From Sporisorium sorghi (lineage: Eukaryota; Basidiomycota; Ustilaginomycetes; Ustilaginales; Ustilaginaceae), in contig JALCCG010000067.1 of NCBI GenBank assembly GCA_023212695.1, positions 24,896 through 88,895 of the forward strand: a DNA stretch of 64,000 nucleotides, given 5' to 3'. Position 1 is the stretch's first letter. Each line of letters begins with the position of its first letter. The position numbers were made by a program, and so were the translations under genes. The notes beneath the pieces are model-generated. The model worked only from the letters and a program-made list of their open reading frames with translations, searched no databases and was not told where the DNA came from. Shown one piece after another: positions 41,618 to 52,630 of this stretch.

Positions 41618-42829
41618 TTGAACAATATGAAAAAAGGGGATCACAAGCTGATCCAGGCGTTAAACCGATCCAAGGTGCTGAACAAGATTCGTACGGATGG
41701 TCCCATATCGAGAATTGAGCTGGCCAAAAAAAATAAGCTGAGCCCCTCCACAGTCGCTTCCGCCGTTCAGGAGCTGATTAAGGAGGGCTACGTCTCTGAA
41801 ATCGGCACGGGTTCTTCCAGCGGAGGGAGAAAACCCATTCTGCTCCAATTCAATCCGGATAATCATTATTTATTTGCTGTAGCCATAACGAATTCATTCC
41901 TAAATCTGGCCCAGATGAACCTGGAGGCAAGGGTGCTGAGAAAGGAAACCTATCCGATCGAAGGACTTCAGGGTAATGCGGTTATCGAGCGGCTGCTCGA
42001 GCTCATGGATGATTTCACTGCAGGAGCGGAGGACTTGGAACGTTGTGTCGGCATTTCCCTCACCGTTCCAGGTATTGTGAGTGATAGTCAGGGAGTGCTG
42101 CACTATAACACCAAGCTGCGGATGACCGATGTTCCGCTAAGGCAGATCCTCGAAGACCGCTATGGAATGCGGACCTGGGTTGAAAACGATATGAATTCCG
42201 TTGTGCTCGCAGAGCGGCGATTTGGTGATTATGCATTCGGGAATTTGATCTATATTTCCATCGGTGACGGACTCGGCTCCGGTATATTAATAAACGATAG
42301 CCTCCTGAGAGGCAAGCATGGGGGTGCCGGCGAGTTTGGACACACCAGCGTGAATCGCAGCGGAATTCGGTGTGAATGCGGCAATGTAGGCTGCTTGGAC
42401 AGTTATATCAGCTGGATCGCCGTGTATTCACGAATCATTACAGCAATAGCCACAGGACGACCGACTCTAATTCAGGAGCTGAGCGGAGGGGATTACAGCA
42501 AAATCGTTCCGTCCGTGTACAAGGAAGCCCTGTGCAGAGGGGACAAGCTGGCCATGGATCTGAATGAAGAAGTAGCGGAACACCTCGGCGCAGCCATTGT
42601 TAATCTGGTCAATATGTTTAATCCCGAAGCACTCGTTCTGGGCGGGGAGATGGCGCATGGGAATTCGGAGCTTTTGGCAATGGTTCGAAAATATATGGAC
42701 CGGCATGCGATGCCGATCCTGAAGGATGATATGGTGTTTGGATTGGCATCCCTTGGCGAAGATGATAAGTTAATCGGTGCGGCTTCTGTCCTTCTGCAGG
42801 ACTTATTTGGTTTCACCCTGACGGAATAA
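41618..42829 (+). CDS. ROK-family transcriptional repressor (NagC/XylR type)
   Basis: A 403-residue regulator. N-terminal winged helix (residues about 15-75: RIELAKKNKLSPSTVASAVQELI), then a ROK sugar-kinase-like domain with the zinc motif CECGNVGCLD and acidic ENDMNS. It probably lacks kinase activity, as is usual for regulator ROK proteins, and senses a sugar. The start is a TTG at 41618 with AAAGG 11 bases upstream; the ATG at 41627 is less well spaced. Divergent from the sugar importer operon, its likely target. Confidence 0.9.
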   Translation: MNNMKKGDHKLIQALNRSKVLNKIRTDGPISRIELAKKNKLSPSTVASAVQELIKEGYVSEIGTGSSSGGRKPILLQFNPDNHYLFAVAITNSFLNLAQMNLEARVLRKETYPIEGLQGNAVIERLLELMDDFTAGAEDLERCVGISLTVPGIVSDSQGVLHYNTKLRMTDVPLRQILEDRYGMRTWVENDMNSVVLAERRFGDYAFGNLIYISIGDGLGSGILINDSLLRGKHGGAGEFGHTSVNRSGIRCECGNVGCLDSYISWIAVYSRIITAIATGRPTLIQELSGGDYSKIVPSVYKEALCRGDKLAMDLNEEVAEHLGAAIVNLVNMFNPEALVLGGEMAHGNSELLAMVRKYMDRHAMPILKDDMVFGLASLGEDDKLIGAASVLLQDLFGFTLTE

Positions 42830-42834
42830 TGAAT

Positions 42835-42863
42835 TTGACAACGTTTCCACCTGCACGTTATCT
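42835..42863 (+). promoter_or_regulatory. glpK promoter overlapped by cre-like site
   Basis: TTGACA (42835-42840) and TTATCT (42858-42863) are 17 bases apart. TGACAACGTTTCCA (42836-42849) matches the cre consensus with one deviation and covers the -35 box, indicating glucose repression of glycerol kinase. Confidence 0.65.
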
Positions 42864-42899
42864 TTGGTTAAATGCACTTAACGGAAGGGGAGAAGATGA

Positions 42900-44408
<1,509 letters not shown>

Positions 44409-44441
44409 AATTCACAAGTGAATATTTGTCTGGAGACTTGG

Positions 44442-44510
44442 AGAGACCACTAGGCGCGGAAGACCTCATGGAACGAGGTTTGTTACTGCGTGTTTCGTGG
44501 TCTCTTTTTT
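44442..44510 (+). terminator. glpD leader terminator (GlpP-type antitermination target)
   Basis: AGAGACCAC (44442-44450) pairs perfectly with GTGGTCTCT (44497-44505), followed by TTTTTT; an inner ACCTC/GAGGT hairpin sits between. In B. subtilis GlpP with glycerol 3-phosphate prevents termination at the equivalent place before glpD. The structure is plain; GlpP control is inferred by position. Confidence 0.85.
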
Positions 44511-44578
44511 GTTGCTGTTTCTATAAGAGGTAACAATAGATAAAAAAAGGGTAAAACATACTGGGAGGGATTTGTTTG

Positions 44579-46306
44579 ATGTTGCCACAGTCGTTTTCAA
44601 GCTTGGATCGCAAGCGTCGTTTTGAAGGAATTGCAGAGAGCACTTATGAGCTGATCGTGATTGGCGGCGGGATCACCGGTGCGGGGATTGCACTCGATGC
44701 GGTCACGCGCGGCATGTCGGTCCTGCTGGTGGAGATGCAGGATTTTGCCGCAGGAACCAGCAGCCGCTCGACCAAGCTGGTGCATGGCGGACTGCGGTAT
44801 TTGAAGCAGTTGGAAGTGGGGATGGTGGCTGAAGTCGGCAAGGAACGGGCGGTAGTCTACGAGAACGGACCGCATGTTACTACGCCGGAGTGGATGCTGC
44901 TGCCCATACATCAAGGAGGCACCTTCGGGAAGTTCAGCACTTCTGTCGGCTTGCTGGTATACGATTTCCTGGCTGGCGTGAAGCGGGGAGAACGGCGCTC
45001 CATGCTGTCTGTCTCCGAGACGCTGAAGCGGGAGCCGCTTCTGAAGCAGGAAGGCCTGAAGGGCGGCGGTTACTATGTAGAGTACCGGACGGATGATGCC
45101 AGACTCACGCTTGAGGTCATGAAAGAGGCAGCGGCCAGAGGGGCTGTGCTGTTCAATTACGCGAAGGCCGAGTCTTTGAACTATGATACGAATGGACGGA
45201 TTACCGGCATCACGGTGAGAGATATGCTGGACGGCGAGGTCAGGACCGTAACCGGAACCAAAATCGTGAACGCAGCTGGCCCTTGGGTGGATCAGGTGCG
45301 AGAGATGGATAAGTCCAAGAAGGGAAAAATGCTTCAGTTGACCAAAGGGGTCCATCTGGTCATTGACCAGTCCAAATTCCCGCTCCGTCAAGCGGTGTAC
45401 TTCGATACACCTGACGGCAGAATGGTGTTTGCTATTCCTCGTGACGGAAAGACCTACGTGGGAACAACCGATACGGTGTACAAGGCCAATCCCGTGCGTC
45501 CCCTGATTACGGTGGAAGACTGGGATTATATATTGAAAGCTATTCACTATATGTTTCCCGATGTGAAGCTGTCCGCGGCTGACGTTGAATCTGGGTGGGC
45601 CGGAGTCCGGCCGCTGATCTTGGAGGAGGGCAAGAGCCCGTCCGAAATTTCACGCAAGGATGAGATATGGGAATCCCCGTCCGGCCTGATCACCATTGCG
45701 GGTGGCAAACTGACCGGTTACCGCAAAATGGCGGATACGGTTGTGGATCTGGTTGCCAAACGAATTCAGGAGCAGGGCGGCCACACGTTTGGTCCCGGGA
45801 CAACGAAGAATCTGCCGATATCCGGCGGGCATGTAGGCGGCTCCCGTCAATTTCCTGAATTTGTTCGCAACCAGGCGGATATCGGAGCGGCACAAGGAAT
45901 CGACCGTAAGCTCGCCGAGCAATGGGCGCAGATGTACGGCTCCAACGTAACGGAGTTGTTTCGCTTGGCCAGCGCAGGATCCGATCAAGCGGAAGCATCC
46001 GCGCTTCCCGTATCGGTTCTGGTACCGCTGATGTATGCGATCCAGTATGAGTTGGCGTCGAAGCCGACGGACTTTTTCATCCGCCGTACGGGTTCCCTGT
46101 TATTTAACATCCAGTGGACAAGAAAATGGAAGGAGCCCGTAATGGATTATATGGCTTCCGTTCTGGCATGGAGCGAGCAGCAGAAAACGGAATACGCAAG
46201 GGAACTGGATGAGGAACTGGCATCTGCCACACAGCCAATAGCACAGGAGCAATCGGAGGCAGTGTCCCTCTCACAAGACTCCACACAAGAAAAACTATCT
46301 TCTTAA
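44579..46306 (+). CDS. glpD: Aerobic glycerol-3-phosphate dehydrogenase
   Basis: A 575-residue FAD-dependent dehydrogenase: FAD motif GGGITGAG at 29-36, [16 protein letters not shown], and a C-terminal DAO_C domain ending in an unusual Gln/Ser/Glu-rich tail. It oxidises glycerol 3-phosphate to dihydroxyacetone phosphate at the membrane and feeds electrons to quinone. ATG 44579 has GGGAGGG 9 bases upstream; the TTG one codon earlier is possible. Preceded by a leader terminator. Confidence 0.95.
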   Translation: MLPQSFSSLDRKRRFEGIAESTYELIVIGGGITGAGIALDAVTRGMSVLLVEMQDFAAGTSSRSTKLVHGGLRYLKQLEVGMVAEVGKERAVVYENGPHVTTPEWMLLPIHQGGTFGKFSTSVGLLVYDFLAGVKRGERRSMLSVSETLKREPLLKQEGLKGGGYYVEYRTDDARLTLEVMKEAAARGAVLFNYAKAESLNYDTNGRITGITVRDMLDGEVRTVTGTKIVNAAGPWVDQVREMDKSKKGKMLQLTKGVHLVIDQSKFPLRQAVYFDTPDGRMVFAIPRDGKTYVGTTDTVYKANPVRPLITVEDWDYILKAIHYMFPDVKLSAADVESGWAGVRPLILEEGKSPSEISRKDEIWESPSGLITIAGGKLTGYRKMADTVVDLVAKRIQEQGGHTFGPGTTKNLPISGGHVGGSRQFPEFVRNQADIGAAQGIDRKLAEQWAQMYGSNVTELFRLASAGSDQAEASALPVSVLVPLMYAIQYELASKPTDFFIRRTGSLLFNIQWTRKWKEPVMDYMASVLAWSEQQKTEYARELDEELASATQPIAQEQSEAVSLSQDSTQEKLSS

Positions 46307-46441
46307 ACGATGTGCCTAACCAAGATGCAAGGAAGAGGGTTTGGTTAGAGCCATAACGACTTATTCAAGCTCGACAATCTAGTCGTAAGGGCAACGGTAT
46401 GATAATCTATATACGTTCACATTGAGAGGAGAGATGACCCG

Positions 46442-47434
46442 ATGAACCACAAAGCGTATGAAGAATTATATCACGGAGAGAGCGCGGTTTGGCTCCAGCA
46501 TGGCCCTTACGAAGCGGCGATATTGCCTGGGATCGGAGGCAATCTCATCGCTTTCAGGGATAACGAAAGCGGTTACCGTTTCCTTCGCGAACCTGAAGCA
46601 CACGAGATGGAAGCATTCAAGTCCAATCCAGGCGTTCACGGCATTCCTGTCCTGTTTCCGCCGAATCGATATGTAGACGGGAGGTTTCCATGGAATGGAC
46701 AGACCTATCAATTCCCGGTGAATGAGGTTGAGACAGGTAATCACCTCCATGGCTTTTTACATACGATACCGTGGACGGTCGAGGATTATGGCAGCAGTGA
46801 GGCTGAAAGTTATGTGGTCGTTTCCGTAACGATCGATGAGGATCACCCGGTGTACGCCATGCTTCCGCACACGTTCACGTTTCGGCTCCGCTATACGCTG
46901 AATCGGGATGGATTAGCCCAGCATGTGTTGATACGCAACCGGGGAACGAGCAGCATGCCTTGCCTGCTTGCCTTCCATACGGCGATCAATGCTCCGTTTG
47001 CACCTGAGAGCACAGCGGATGATTGCGTTGCAAGAATAACGATCGGAGAGCGGTGGGAAATGAGTGACCGCATGCTGCCGACCGGGGAATTCCAGTCCCT
47101 GACGGCGGAAGAAGAACGGCTGCGGACAAGCGGGGTCAACCCCTATTTCGCCCCCATGGACAACCATTACACGGCTGTACCGCAGAACGGCAGAAACCGT
47201 ATGGAATTGACGGATACCAGGCTGGGAAAAACCTTGGTCTATGATGTCGGCAACTCATATAAACAGTGGATGGTATGGAATAACAAGGCATCCCGGAAAT
47301 TTTTCTGTCCCGAGCCTCAGATCAATCTGGTGAATGCTCCAAACGTGAATTTGCCGGCGGATGATATCGGTTTGTTCGGTTTGGCACCGGGTGATATTTG
47401 GGAAGCCACCTCTCGGCTGTATCTTAAAGGCTGA
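46442..47434 (+). CDS. Aldose 1-epimerase family protein
   Basis: A 330-residue galactose-mutarotase-like beta-sandwich protein. Family landmarks are LPGIGGNLIAFRD near the N-terminus, HGIPVLFPPNRYVDGRF, and NHLHGFLH with the catalytic-type His residues, followed by a late FCPEPQI with the Glu base. It probably interconverts sugar anomers in the cytoplasm. Distance from glpD (135 bases) makes shared transcription uncertain. AGGAGAG precedes the ATG. Confidence 0.85.
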   Translation: MNHKAYEELYHGESAVWLQHGPYEAAILPGIGGNLIAFRDNESGYRFLREPEAHEMEAFKSNPGVHGIPVLFPPNRYVDGRFPWNGQTYQFPVNEVETGNHLHGFLHTIPWTVEDYGSSEAESYVVVSVTIDEDHPVYAMLPHTFTFRLRYTLNRDGLAQHVLIRNRGTSSMPCLLAFHTAINAPFAPESTADDCVARITIGERWEMSDRMLPTGEFQSLTAEEERLRTSGVNPYFAPMDNHYTAVPQNGRNRMELTDTRLGKTLVYDVGNSYKQWMVWNNKASRKFFCPEPQINLVNAPNVNLPADDIGLFGLAPGDIWEATSRLYLKG

Positions 47435-47453
47435 TCCTTAATTCCTCCCCCAT

Positions 47454-47512
47454 AAAAAAGCGTATGGATCGCAACACCTGTTACTCAGGGCGTTTACAGT
47501 CCATACGTTTTT
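47454..47512. terminator. Bidirectional terminator
   Basis: AAAAAGCGTATGGA pairs with TCCATACGTTTTT with a small mismatch; the loop has an inner CCTG/CAGG hairpin. Lies between convergent genes and carries T-runs on both strands. Confidence 0.8.
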
Positions 47513-47537
47513 GCTATAAGACATATGATTTCATGCT

Positions 47538-48314
47538 TCAGCTCCCTGCGGAAGAGCCGGGAATCTCTTCACGCCCATGCCTGCGACTGCGTTTGATGTG
47601 GTCCGGAATGACAAAAAAGACAACATACATAAGGATAAATAATACAAGTGCAATGAATTCCTCAACCATAATGTATAGGGGATGTGGACCCAGCAGATCC
47701 AGCAGCGACGCGGTTTCCGGCTTGCGCATCAGGAACATGTAATTGGAAGCAACAGCCCAATTAACAAGACCGACAAGCACGGCGGACACGTTAAGAAATA
47801 CCATCGTCCAGCCAATGGATTTCCAGGTTGGCCGGTATCCTCTTACCCATGTCATGTACAGCGCTGTTAATATAATGGCGGTATGGACGGTAAAGAAATG
47901 AAAGAAGCGGAAGTGAGGGAAAGGATAATCCAGATTGGGTGTCAGTATGGCCTGAATTGCCCCTCCGATGCCTGCAAAATAAACTAACGGATATAAGCGG
48001 CGCTCATCCGTAAGCAGGATGGCTATGGAGAGAAACAGGGTCAGACTGCACAATTCCAGCGGCAATGACGTGGCGGGATCCCAGATGCCGGTTAACACAT
48101 ACCAGAGGTGAAGGGAGGCCTCCGGCAACGAAAGTGAGGCAAGCAGGCTCCATTTCACGGTCTTTTGAAGGGCAGTCGTTGAGACGATTACAGACCTGAA
48201 CAGATACAGGAACGCGGCAAGGGCGATCAGGATAACGATGGCTATCCAATGCTCGGTGGAGAAGGCGGCAAATGCCTTCGGATAACTCGGATCAAATAAG
48301 GATTCGATGCTGTA
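47538..48314 (-). CDS. TIGR02206 / YwaF-type integral membrane protein with irregular start
   Basis: A six-to-seven-helix membrane protein of the YwaF family, recognised by FSTEHWIAI near its N-terminus, TGIWDPATSLPLELCSLTLFL and FFTVHTAIILTALY. The frame is open from 48314 and clearly coding from about 48311 (SIESLFDPSYPK) but has no ATG, GTG or TTG before a GTG at 48158, which would cut off the first helix and lacks a ribosome-binding site. The Shine-Dalgarno AGAGAGG lies at about 48319-48325, and an ATG at 48318 sits one base out of frame. Either a rare start codon (ATC at 48308) is used, or a one-base insertion after the ATG has damaged the gene. Confidence 0.7.
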   Translation of the reverse strand, partial: YSIESLFDPSYPKAFAAFSTEHWIAIVILIALAAFLYLFRSVIVSTTALQKTVKWSLLASLSLPEASLHLWYVLTGIWDPATSLPLELCSLTLFLSIAILLTDERRLYPLVYFAGIGGAIQAILTPNLDYPFPHFRFFHFFTVHTAIILTALYMTWVRGYRPTWKSIGWTMVFLNVSAVLVGLVNWAVASNYMFLMRKPETASLLDLLGPHPLYIMVEEFIALVLFILMYVVFFVIPDHIKRSRRHGREEIPGSSAGS

Positions 48315-48468
48315 TCATCCTCTCTGTAGTTCGCAAGCCCATTATGATCGATATTACCATGAACTGGATGTGGAATGAATATCATTTTTATGCCGGAATA
48401 CATTGAAGTTATGTCGGTGTCGAGAATCCGAGAAGCATATCGGTTATTAAGGAAGTGGGTGCATTATT

Positions 48469-49413
48469 GTGAAAAGACTGTATGGGCTCAAGCGGTATTT
48501 GAATATAGGATTACGTTTGGTTTTGATCTTCACCCTCATCGGTTTTGCTTACCCTGGTGAGGCGCAGGCTGCTTCCTCCAAGTACAAAAAGTTTTTTGAT
48601 ATTAGCAGAAAGGGAGCCGTGGTCCCCGGCTTATCCGGAAACAAAGAATGGATACCGCAGGGACTCGGCCTTGTGCCGAGCAAGAATTGGGTTATTATTT
48701 CTCATTATTGGGGCAATACAAAGAGCAAGCAGGCCAGCAGTATCTCGATCACCAGCAGCAAAACCAACAAGCGAATCAAAACGCTCTATTTATATGAGAG
48801 CGGAAGCAATAAGCATACCGGTCATGTTGGCGGACTCGCCGTCAGCAAAAATCATCTGTGGGTGGCGTCTGGCAAAAATGTGTACAAAATTCCGCTAAGC
48901 ACCATCGAGGGCAAAAAAGATTACAGCCATGTTGTCATGACCCGATATGCGCTCGGTCATAAGGCATCTTATGCCACTTATTCCGACGGGATTCTATGGG
49001 TAGGTGAATATATGGATGGAGAGGATAAGGGCAGCAAGCAGTGTACACCCGGACCGAAGGGCAAGCTTCGAGGTTATAGATTGACTTCCGGCGATGACCT
49101 GCCGTCGAACCGGAAGGCGGCTTATACATGGAGCACGCCTGATCGTATCCAGGGTGCGGTTGTGACGAAATCCCGCGTATTGTACAGTCAGTCCTGCGGC
49201 CGCAACAATGCAAGCAAGCTGCTTATTTATACACGTGGGGCATCCGGCAAGGTCGCAGCTACCCCTTTGACCATGCCGCCCATGTCCGAGAATATTGCGA
49301 TACGTGGCAATGATTTGTATGTTCTGTTTGAATCCGGTGCCCGGAAGTACAGAAACGGCGCATTACCGCTGAAGAACCTTTACATTGTGAATGCCAAGAA
49401 ACTGAAGATTTGA
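48469..49413 (+). CDS. Secreted protein of unknown function
   Basis: A 314-residue protein with a Sec signal peptide (basic MKRLYGLKRY, hydrophobic core LVLIFTLIGFAY, cleavage near AQAA). The mature part has repeated short strands with W-I-P-Q-G, LYLYESG, HVGGLAVSKNHLWVASG and NIAIRGNDLYVLFESGA, suggesting a beta-propeller. The start is a GTG at 48469 with AAGGAAG upstream. No catalytic motif is recognised. Monocistronic, followed by a perfect terminator. Confidence 0.75.
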   Translation: MKRLYGLKRYLNIGLRLVLIFTLIGFAYPGEAQAASSKYKKFFDISRKGAVVPGLSGNKEWIPQGLGLVPSKNWVIISHYWGNTKSKQASSISITSSKTNKRIKTLYLYESGSNKHTGHVGGLAVSKNHLWVASGKNVYKIPLSTIEGKKDYSHVVMTRYALGHKASYATYSDGILWVGEYMDGEDKGSKQCTPGPKGKLRGYRLTSGDDLPSNRKAAYTWSTPDRIQGAVVTKSRVLYSQSCGRNNASKLLIYTRGASGKVAATPLTMPPMSENIAIRGNDLYVLFESGARKYRNGALPLKNLYIVNAKKLKI

Positions 49414-49420
49414 TACTGAA

Positions 49421-49469
49421 CAAGCAAAAGATCCCGACTCCGCTCAACGGATAAGGGATCTTTTGCTTG
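49421..49469. terminator. Strong bidirectional terminator
   Basis: CAAGCAAAAGATCCC (49421-49435) pairs perfectly over 15 bp with GGGATCTTTTGCTTG (49455-49469). Lies between convergent genes. Confidence 0.9.
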
Positions 49470-49510
49470 TGATTCGAAAAAACAGAACCATATACATGTT
49501 GCGGCACTGC

Positions 49511-49855
49511 TCAAACAGGCTGTTTGGATTCCGTGATCAGGCGCTTCAGCGACTCCTGCTTCCATCTCGGAATACGCAGATGCTTGGCAGAGGGCGCCTT
49601 TTCTCCAAAGTAAACGATGCCTTGCTCTACCGTAGTGACTTTGTCTACATTCACATAGCAGTTGCTGCCGACATGATAGAACTGTTTACCGGAGAGCAGG
49701 GATGCGATTTTGTCGGCAGTCATTCTCTTTTTAATATTATAGTTCCTGCCGTGAAAGCTGACCAAACCGTGCGATCCGGTTTTAAAGAACAGAATGTCTG
49801 TCTCCACCACGAAGTCCTCATACATGTTGCGGGATTCCGATACGTGCTTCATCAT
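49511..49855 (-). CDS. Stand-alone LytTR DNA-binding protein
   Basis: A 114-residue protein made of a single LytTR DNA-binding domain: ETDILFFKTGSHGLVSFHGR, MTADKIASLL and FYHVGSNCYVNVDKV, without receiver or membrane part. AAGGGGG lies 7 bases before the first of two adjacent ATGs. A cre-like site overlaps its promoter. Such proteins regulate competence, bacteriocin or quorum genes in relatives; the target here is unknown. Confidence 0.85.
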   Translation of the reverse strand: MMKHVSESRNMYEDFVVETDILFFKTGSHGLVSFHGRNYNIKKRMTADKIASLLSGKQFYHVGSNCYVNVDKVTTVEQGIVYFGEKAPSAKHLRIPRWKQESLKRLITESKQPV

Positions 49856-49886
49856 TCTGCTTCCCCCTTTGTCAAGATCAACAATT

Positions 49887-49927
49887 GATAACGCTTACAT
49901 TCTAACATGTTTTCCGCAGGGTTTAAA
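49887..49927 (-). promoter_or_regulatory. LytTR gene promoter with cre site
   Basis: On the minus strand TTTAAA (49922-49927) and TAGAAT (49900-49905) are 16 bases apart. TGATAACGCTTACA (49887-49900, plus strand) fits the cre consensus exactly and abuts the -10 box. Confidence 0.65.
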
Positions 49928-49951
49928 GAACTTTTTATTTTGGCATGATAA

Positions 49952-49980
49952 AAGCCCCGCACCACGAGGGTGCAGGGCTT
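49952..49980 (-). terminator. Terminator of the parvulin gene
   Basis: AAGCCCC-GCACC pairs with GGGTGC-AGGGCTT around a short loop; on the minus strand it is followed by TTTTATC. Confidence 0.8.
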
Positions 49981-49989
49981 GGTCAATCT

Positions 49990-51189
49990 TTAGGGTGCAG
50001 CAGGTGCTTCCGGTGTCTCTGTTGCAGGATCTGCCGGCGCTACTTCCTCCAGCGTGTTGGTGATGGTTGCTTTGTCTTTCAACTCTTGAATGTAAGCGGA
50101 AGATTCCTGGTAAACTTTTTGATTCTCAAGCTGTTTACGGATTTCATCCTTCTTGTCTTCCAGAGTAGGATTCGTAGCTTCCTTGCGATCGGTAAGCTTG
50201 ATAATATGATAACCGAAGGAGCTCTTCACCGGGTCGCTGATTTCATCCTTCTTCAATTTGAAGGCTGCTTCTTCAAAAGCAGGATCCATCTCGCCGCGTC
50301 CGAAGAAGTCCAGGTCACCGCCTGTGTCCTTGGTAGCGTCTTGATTTTTCTCTTTGGCGATTGCCGCGAAATCAGCGCCATCCTTAAGCTGCTTCACAAT
50401 CTCATCGGCTTCTTCTTTGGTTTCAACCAGGATATGAGAAGCGCGAACCTGTTCAGGTGTAGCAAAGGATTCTTTGTTCTGATCATAAATGGTTTTGATC
50501 TCTTCGTCCGTTACTTTGATTTTGTCGCCCATCAGTTTTTTGAGTTCGACTTGGGTTTTGGTCTGCCCTTTCAGATCCTCAAGTGTCATTCCCGATTGCT
50601 GAAGGGCCATATTGAATTGATCTTCGGATGGGAAGGATGCCTTGAGAGCGTCAACTTCTTCATTCACTTCCGCGTCCGTCACGGTAATGGACTGCTTGGC
50701 CAGTTCCTGCTTAATCAGCTCTTCCGTGATCATGGAATTTACGGTTTGTACCCCGCCCGCTTCAACAAGCTCATTGTACAGGGTATCCTTCGTAATCTTG
50801 ACGTCATTGACTTTGGCCACTGCCTCGTTACCGGATCCCTTGGCAAATGGAGGTACTATCAGGACTACGATCAACGCTGCCGCGAGTACCAGTGAAGCGA
50901 TCATCCAGCCTTTGCTTCCATTACCGCTATCACCAGCCGGAGGCTGCTCATCGTGCAGGGGCTGCTCGGGCTGATCCTCTGAATGCATGACAGCAACCGG
51001 AGACAGGGGCTGATCGCTCTCTTCCTTATAAGGTTCACTGGATTCAGGATAGGTTGAATCCGAATCTATTCTTTCCTCTTCATTAGACAAGTCGCCCGGT
51101 TCTTGGGGGATAATCTCTTTCTCTTGGGCTTGTCCCTGTTCATCCTCGGGTTGCCCCGGGTGGTTTGGCTGCAAATCGTTATCTTTCAT
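49990..51189 (-). CDS. Membrane-anchored parvulin-type peptidyl-prolyl isomerase (PrsA/SurA-like)
   Basis: A 399-residue protein. Residues 1-95 are highly acidic and Gln/Glu-rich, predicted cytoplasmic; one transmembrane helix follows (WMIASLVLAAALIVVLIV). The outer part has a SurA-N-like helical domain and a parvulin domain (VRASHILVETKEEAD; GGDLDFFGRGEM; FGYHIIKLTDR). It would assist folding of exported proteins. Unlike PrsA it lacks a lipobox, so a long inner tail replaces the lipid anchor. Single gene. Confidence 0.9.
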   Translation of the reverse strand: MKDNDLQPNHPGQPEDEQGQAQEKEIIPQEPGDLSNEEERIDSDSTYPESSEPYKEESDQPLSPVAVMHSEDQPEQPLHDEQPPAGDSGNGSKGWMIASLVLAAALIVVLIVPPFAKGSGNEAVAKVNDVKITKDTLYNELVEAGGVQTVNSMITEELIKQELAKQSITVTDAEVNEEVDALKASFPSEDQFNMALQQSGMTLEDLKGQTKTQVELKKLMGDKIKVTDEEIKTIYDQNKESFATPEQVRASHILVETKEEADEIVKQLKDGADFAAIAKEKNQDATKDTGGDLDFFGRGEMDPAFEEAAFKLKKDEISDPVKSSFGYHIIKLTDRKEATNPTLEDKKDEIRKQLENQKVYQESSAYIQELKDKATITNTLEEVAPADPATETPEAPAAP

Positions 51190-51367
51190 TTAATGATTGA
51201 CTCCCTTCGACTGCATATAATAATGAGTTGGTTCATTCTTTAATCACTTTACCAGATAAGCTTTTGGTTTACCTTAAGAAAAAATAAAAATTGAAAATAT
51301 AATTGAAAGCCCTTGATTTGAATACAACTGATTATAACTCTTTGAAAAAAGTGCACCCATGTGCTGG

Positions 51368-52435
51368 TTATAGTATAAGCATTCCCGCTATGCCGCATGC
51401 AATACCAAGCAAGACTACAGACGAAACCACAAACCATATGACCTTTCTCGGGAACGAACGTCTTACCATGAGAAGGGAGGGAAGGCTGATGGCCGGCAAA
51501 GTAAGGAGCAGCGCTGCTGCGGGGCCGGCTCCAAGCCCTGCTGCCATGAAGGCTTGAATGATCGGGATTTCGGCGGCAGTCGGAATGACAAAGAGCATCC
51601 CCATGACGGCAAAGAAAATGACAGCCAGCAGGCTGTTCCCGGCTGCTGTTCCCAGGTGAGGGAACATCCAGACTTGCAGCGCGCCAAGCAGCAGGACTGC
51701 GATAAAATAAGCCGGAACCACGCGAATGAGCATATTGCCGATGCTGGCGAGCCAGCGTTTCCACAGTGGGCGATCGTCTTGCTGAACGGTGCTCGGCGGT
51801 GTGTCGATCTCCACCGGCTCCGATTCTTTGGCAAAGCGGTTTGCCAAGTAGCTGACGCCAAAGGTTAGAAGGATGCCAAAGACCAGTCGCAGCAAGGTGA
51901 ATTTCCAGGATAGAACAAACGTCATAAAGACGAGTGTTGCCGGATTAATGGTTGGATTACCGATCCAGAACGCAAGTGCAGACCCTACAGATACCTTTTT
52001 CTTGCGTAGACCGATGGCGATAGGCGCGGCACAGCAGGAGCACATCATACCTGGAATGGATGCAATCCCTCCTATCGCTGTACTGCCAAAGGTCGATTTG
52101 CCGAGAACGCGAAGGAGCCACTGGGAGGGCAACAGGGACTGGACTAATGTGCCAAGGAGAATACCCAGCACGGCTGCTTTCCAGACGGCTTTGAAATAAG
52201 TGATGGCATAATCCCAGGCTGCTTGCCATGAAGGGGTGGCACCGCTATCCATGCCTAGTATGGATGAGCCGATACTGTGCTCGACAATCGCCTTGAGTGC
52301 TTTATCGTAATAAGGCCACCACTTCACATAGGTCAGACCGGTTGCTGCAATTATAATGAAGATTGTGATGAACCAGATGGTTTTTCTGCGATTCGAATGA
52401 TCAAAGGCCATTCTGCCGTCGCTTGAGTGATTCAT
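51368..52435 (-). CDS. Permease of the DUF318/ArsP family
   Basis: A 355-residue membrane protein with about eight helices. The motif MMCSCCAAPIAIGLRKKK is the hallmark of the DUF318 (ArsP_1/YraQ) family, which includes exporters of organic arsenicals; GNPTINPATLVF is also conserved. It is divergent from selD-mnmH with about 300 bases between. A role in moving a selenium or arsenic species is possible by position only. The Shine-Dalgarno is GGGGGAG. Confidence 0.85.
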   Translation of the reverse strand: MNHSSDGRMAFDHSNRRKTIWFITIFIIIAATGLTYVKWWPYYDKALKAIVEHSIGSSILGMDSGATPSWQAAWDYAITYFKAVWKAAVLGILLGTLVQSLLPSQWLLRVLGKSTFGSTAIGGIASIPGMMCSCCAAPIAIGLRKKKVSVGSALAFWIGNPTINPATLVFMTFVLSWKFTLLRLVFGILLTFGVSYLANRFAKESEPVEIDTPPSTVQQDDRPLWKRWLASIGNMLIRVVPAYFIAVLLLGALQVWMFPHLGTAAGNSLLAVIFFAVMGMLFVIPTAAEIPIIQAFMAAGLGAGPAAALLLTLPAISLPSLLMVRRSFPRKVIWFVVSSVVLLGIACGIAGMLIL

Positions 52436-52630
52436 AATTCGTACTCCCCCGATATATCGTGAAATTATTTACATATCCAATCTAATAGTATATCACAATG
52501 TGGACTTGTGGTAGAGAGATTTTCCCGGGAATTGCAAGAAATAGGAAGATCATTAGACTTGCGGCAGCTGATTTCATATAATATAAGTATTGTGTGCATA
52601 AATGAAGTGATTGGCAAAGATTAATATTAG

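Noticed and set aside
49945..50895. 316-codon plus-strand frame opposite the parvulin gene
   Set aside because: The Phe/Leu-rich product is the mirror of Lys/Glu-rich coding on the other strand.
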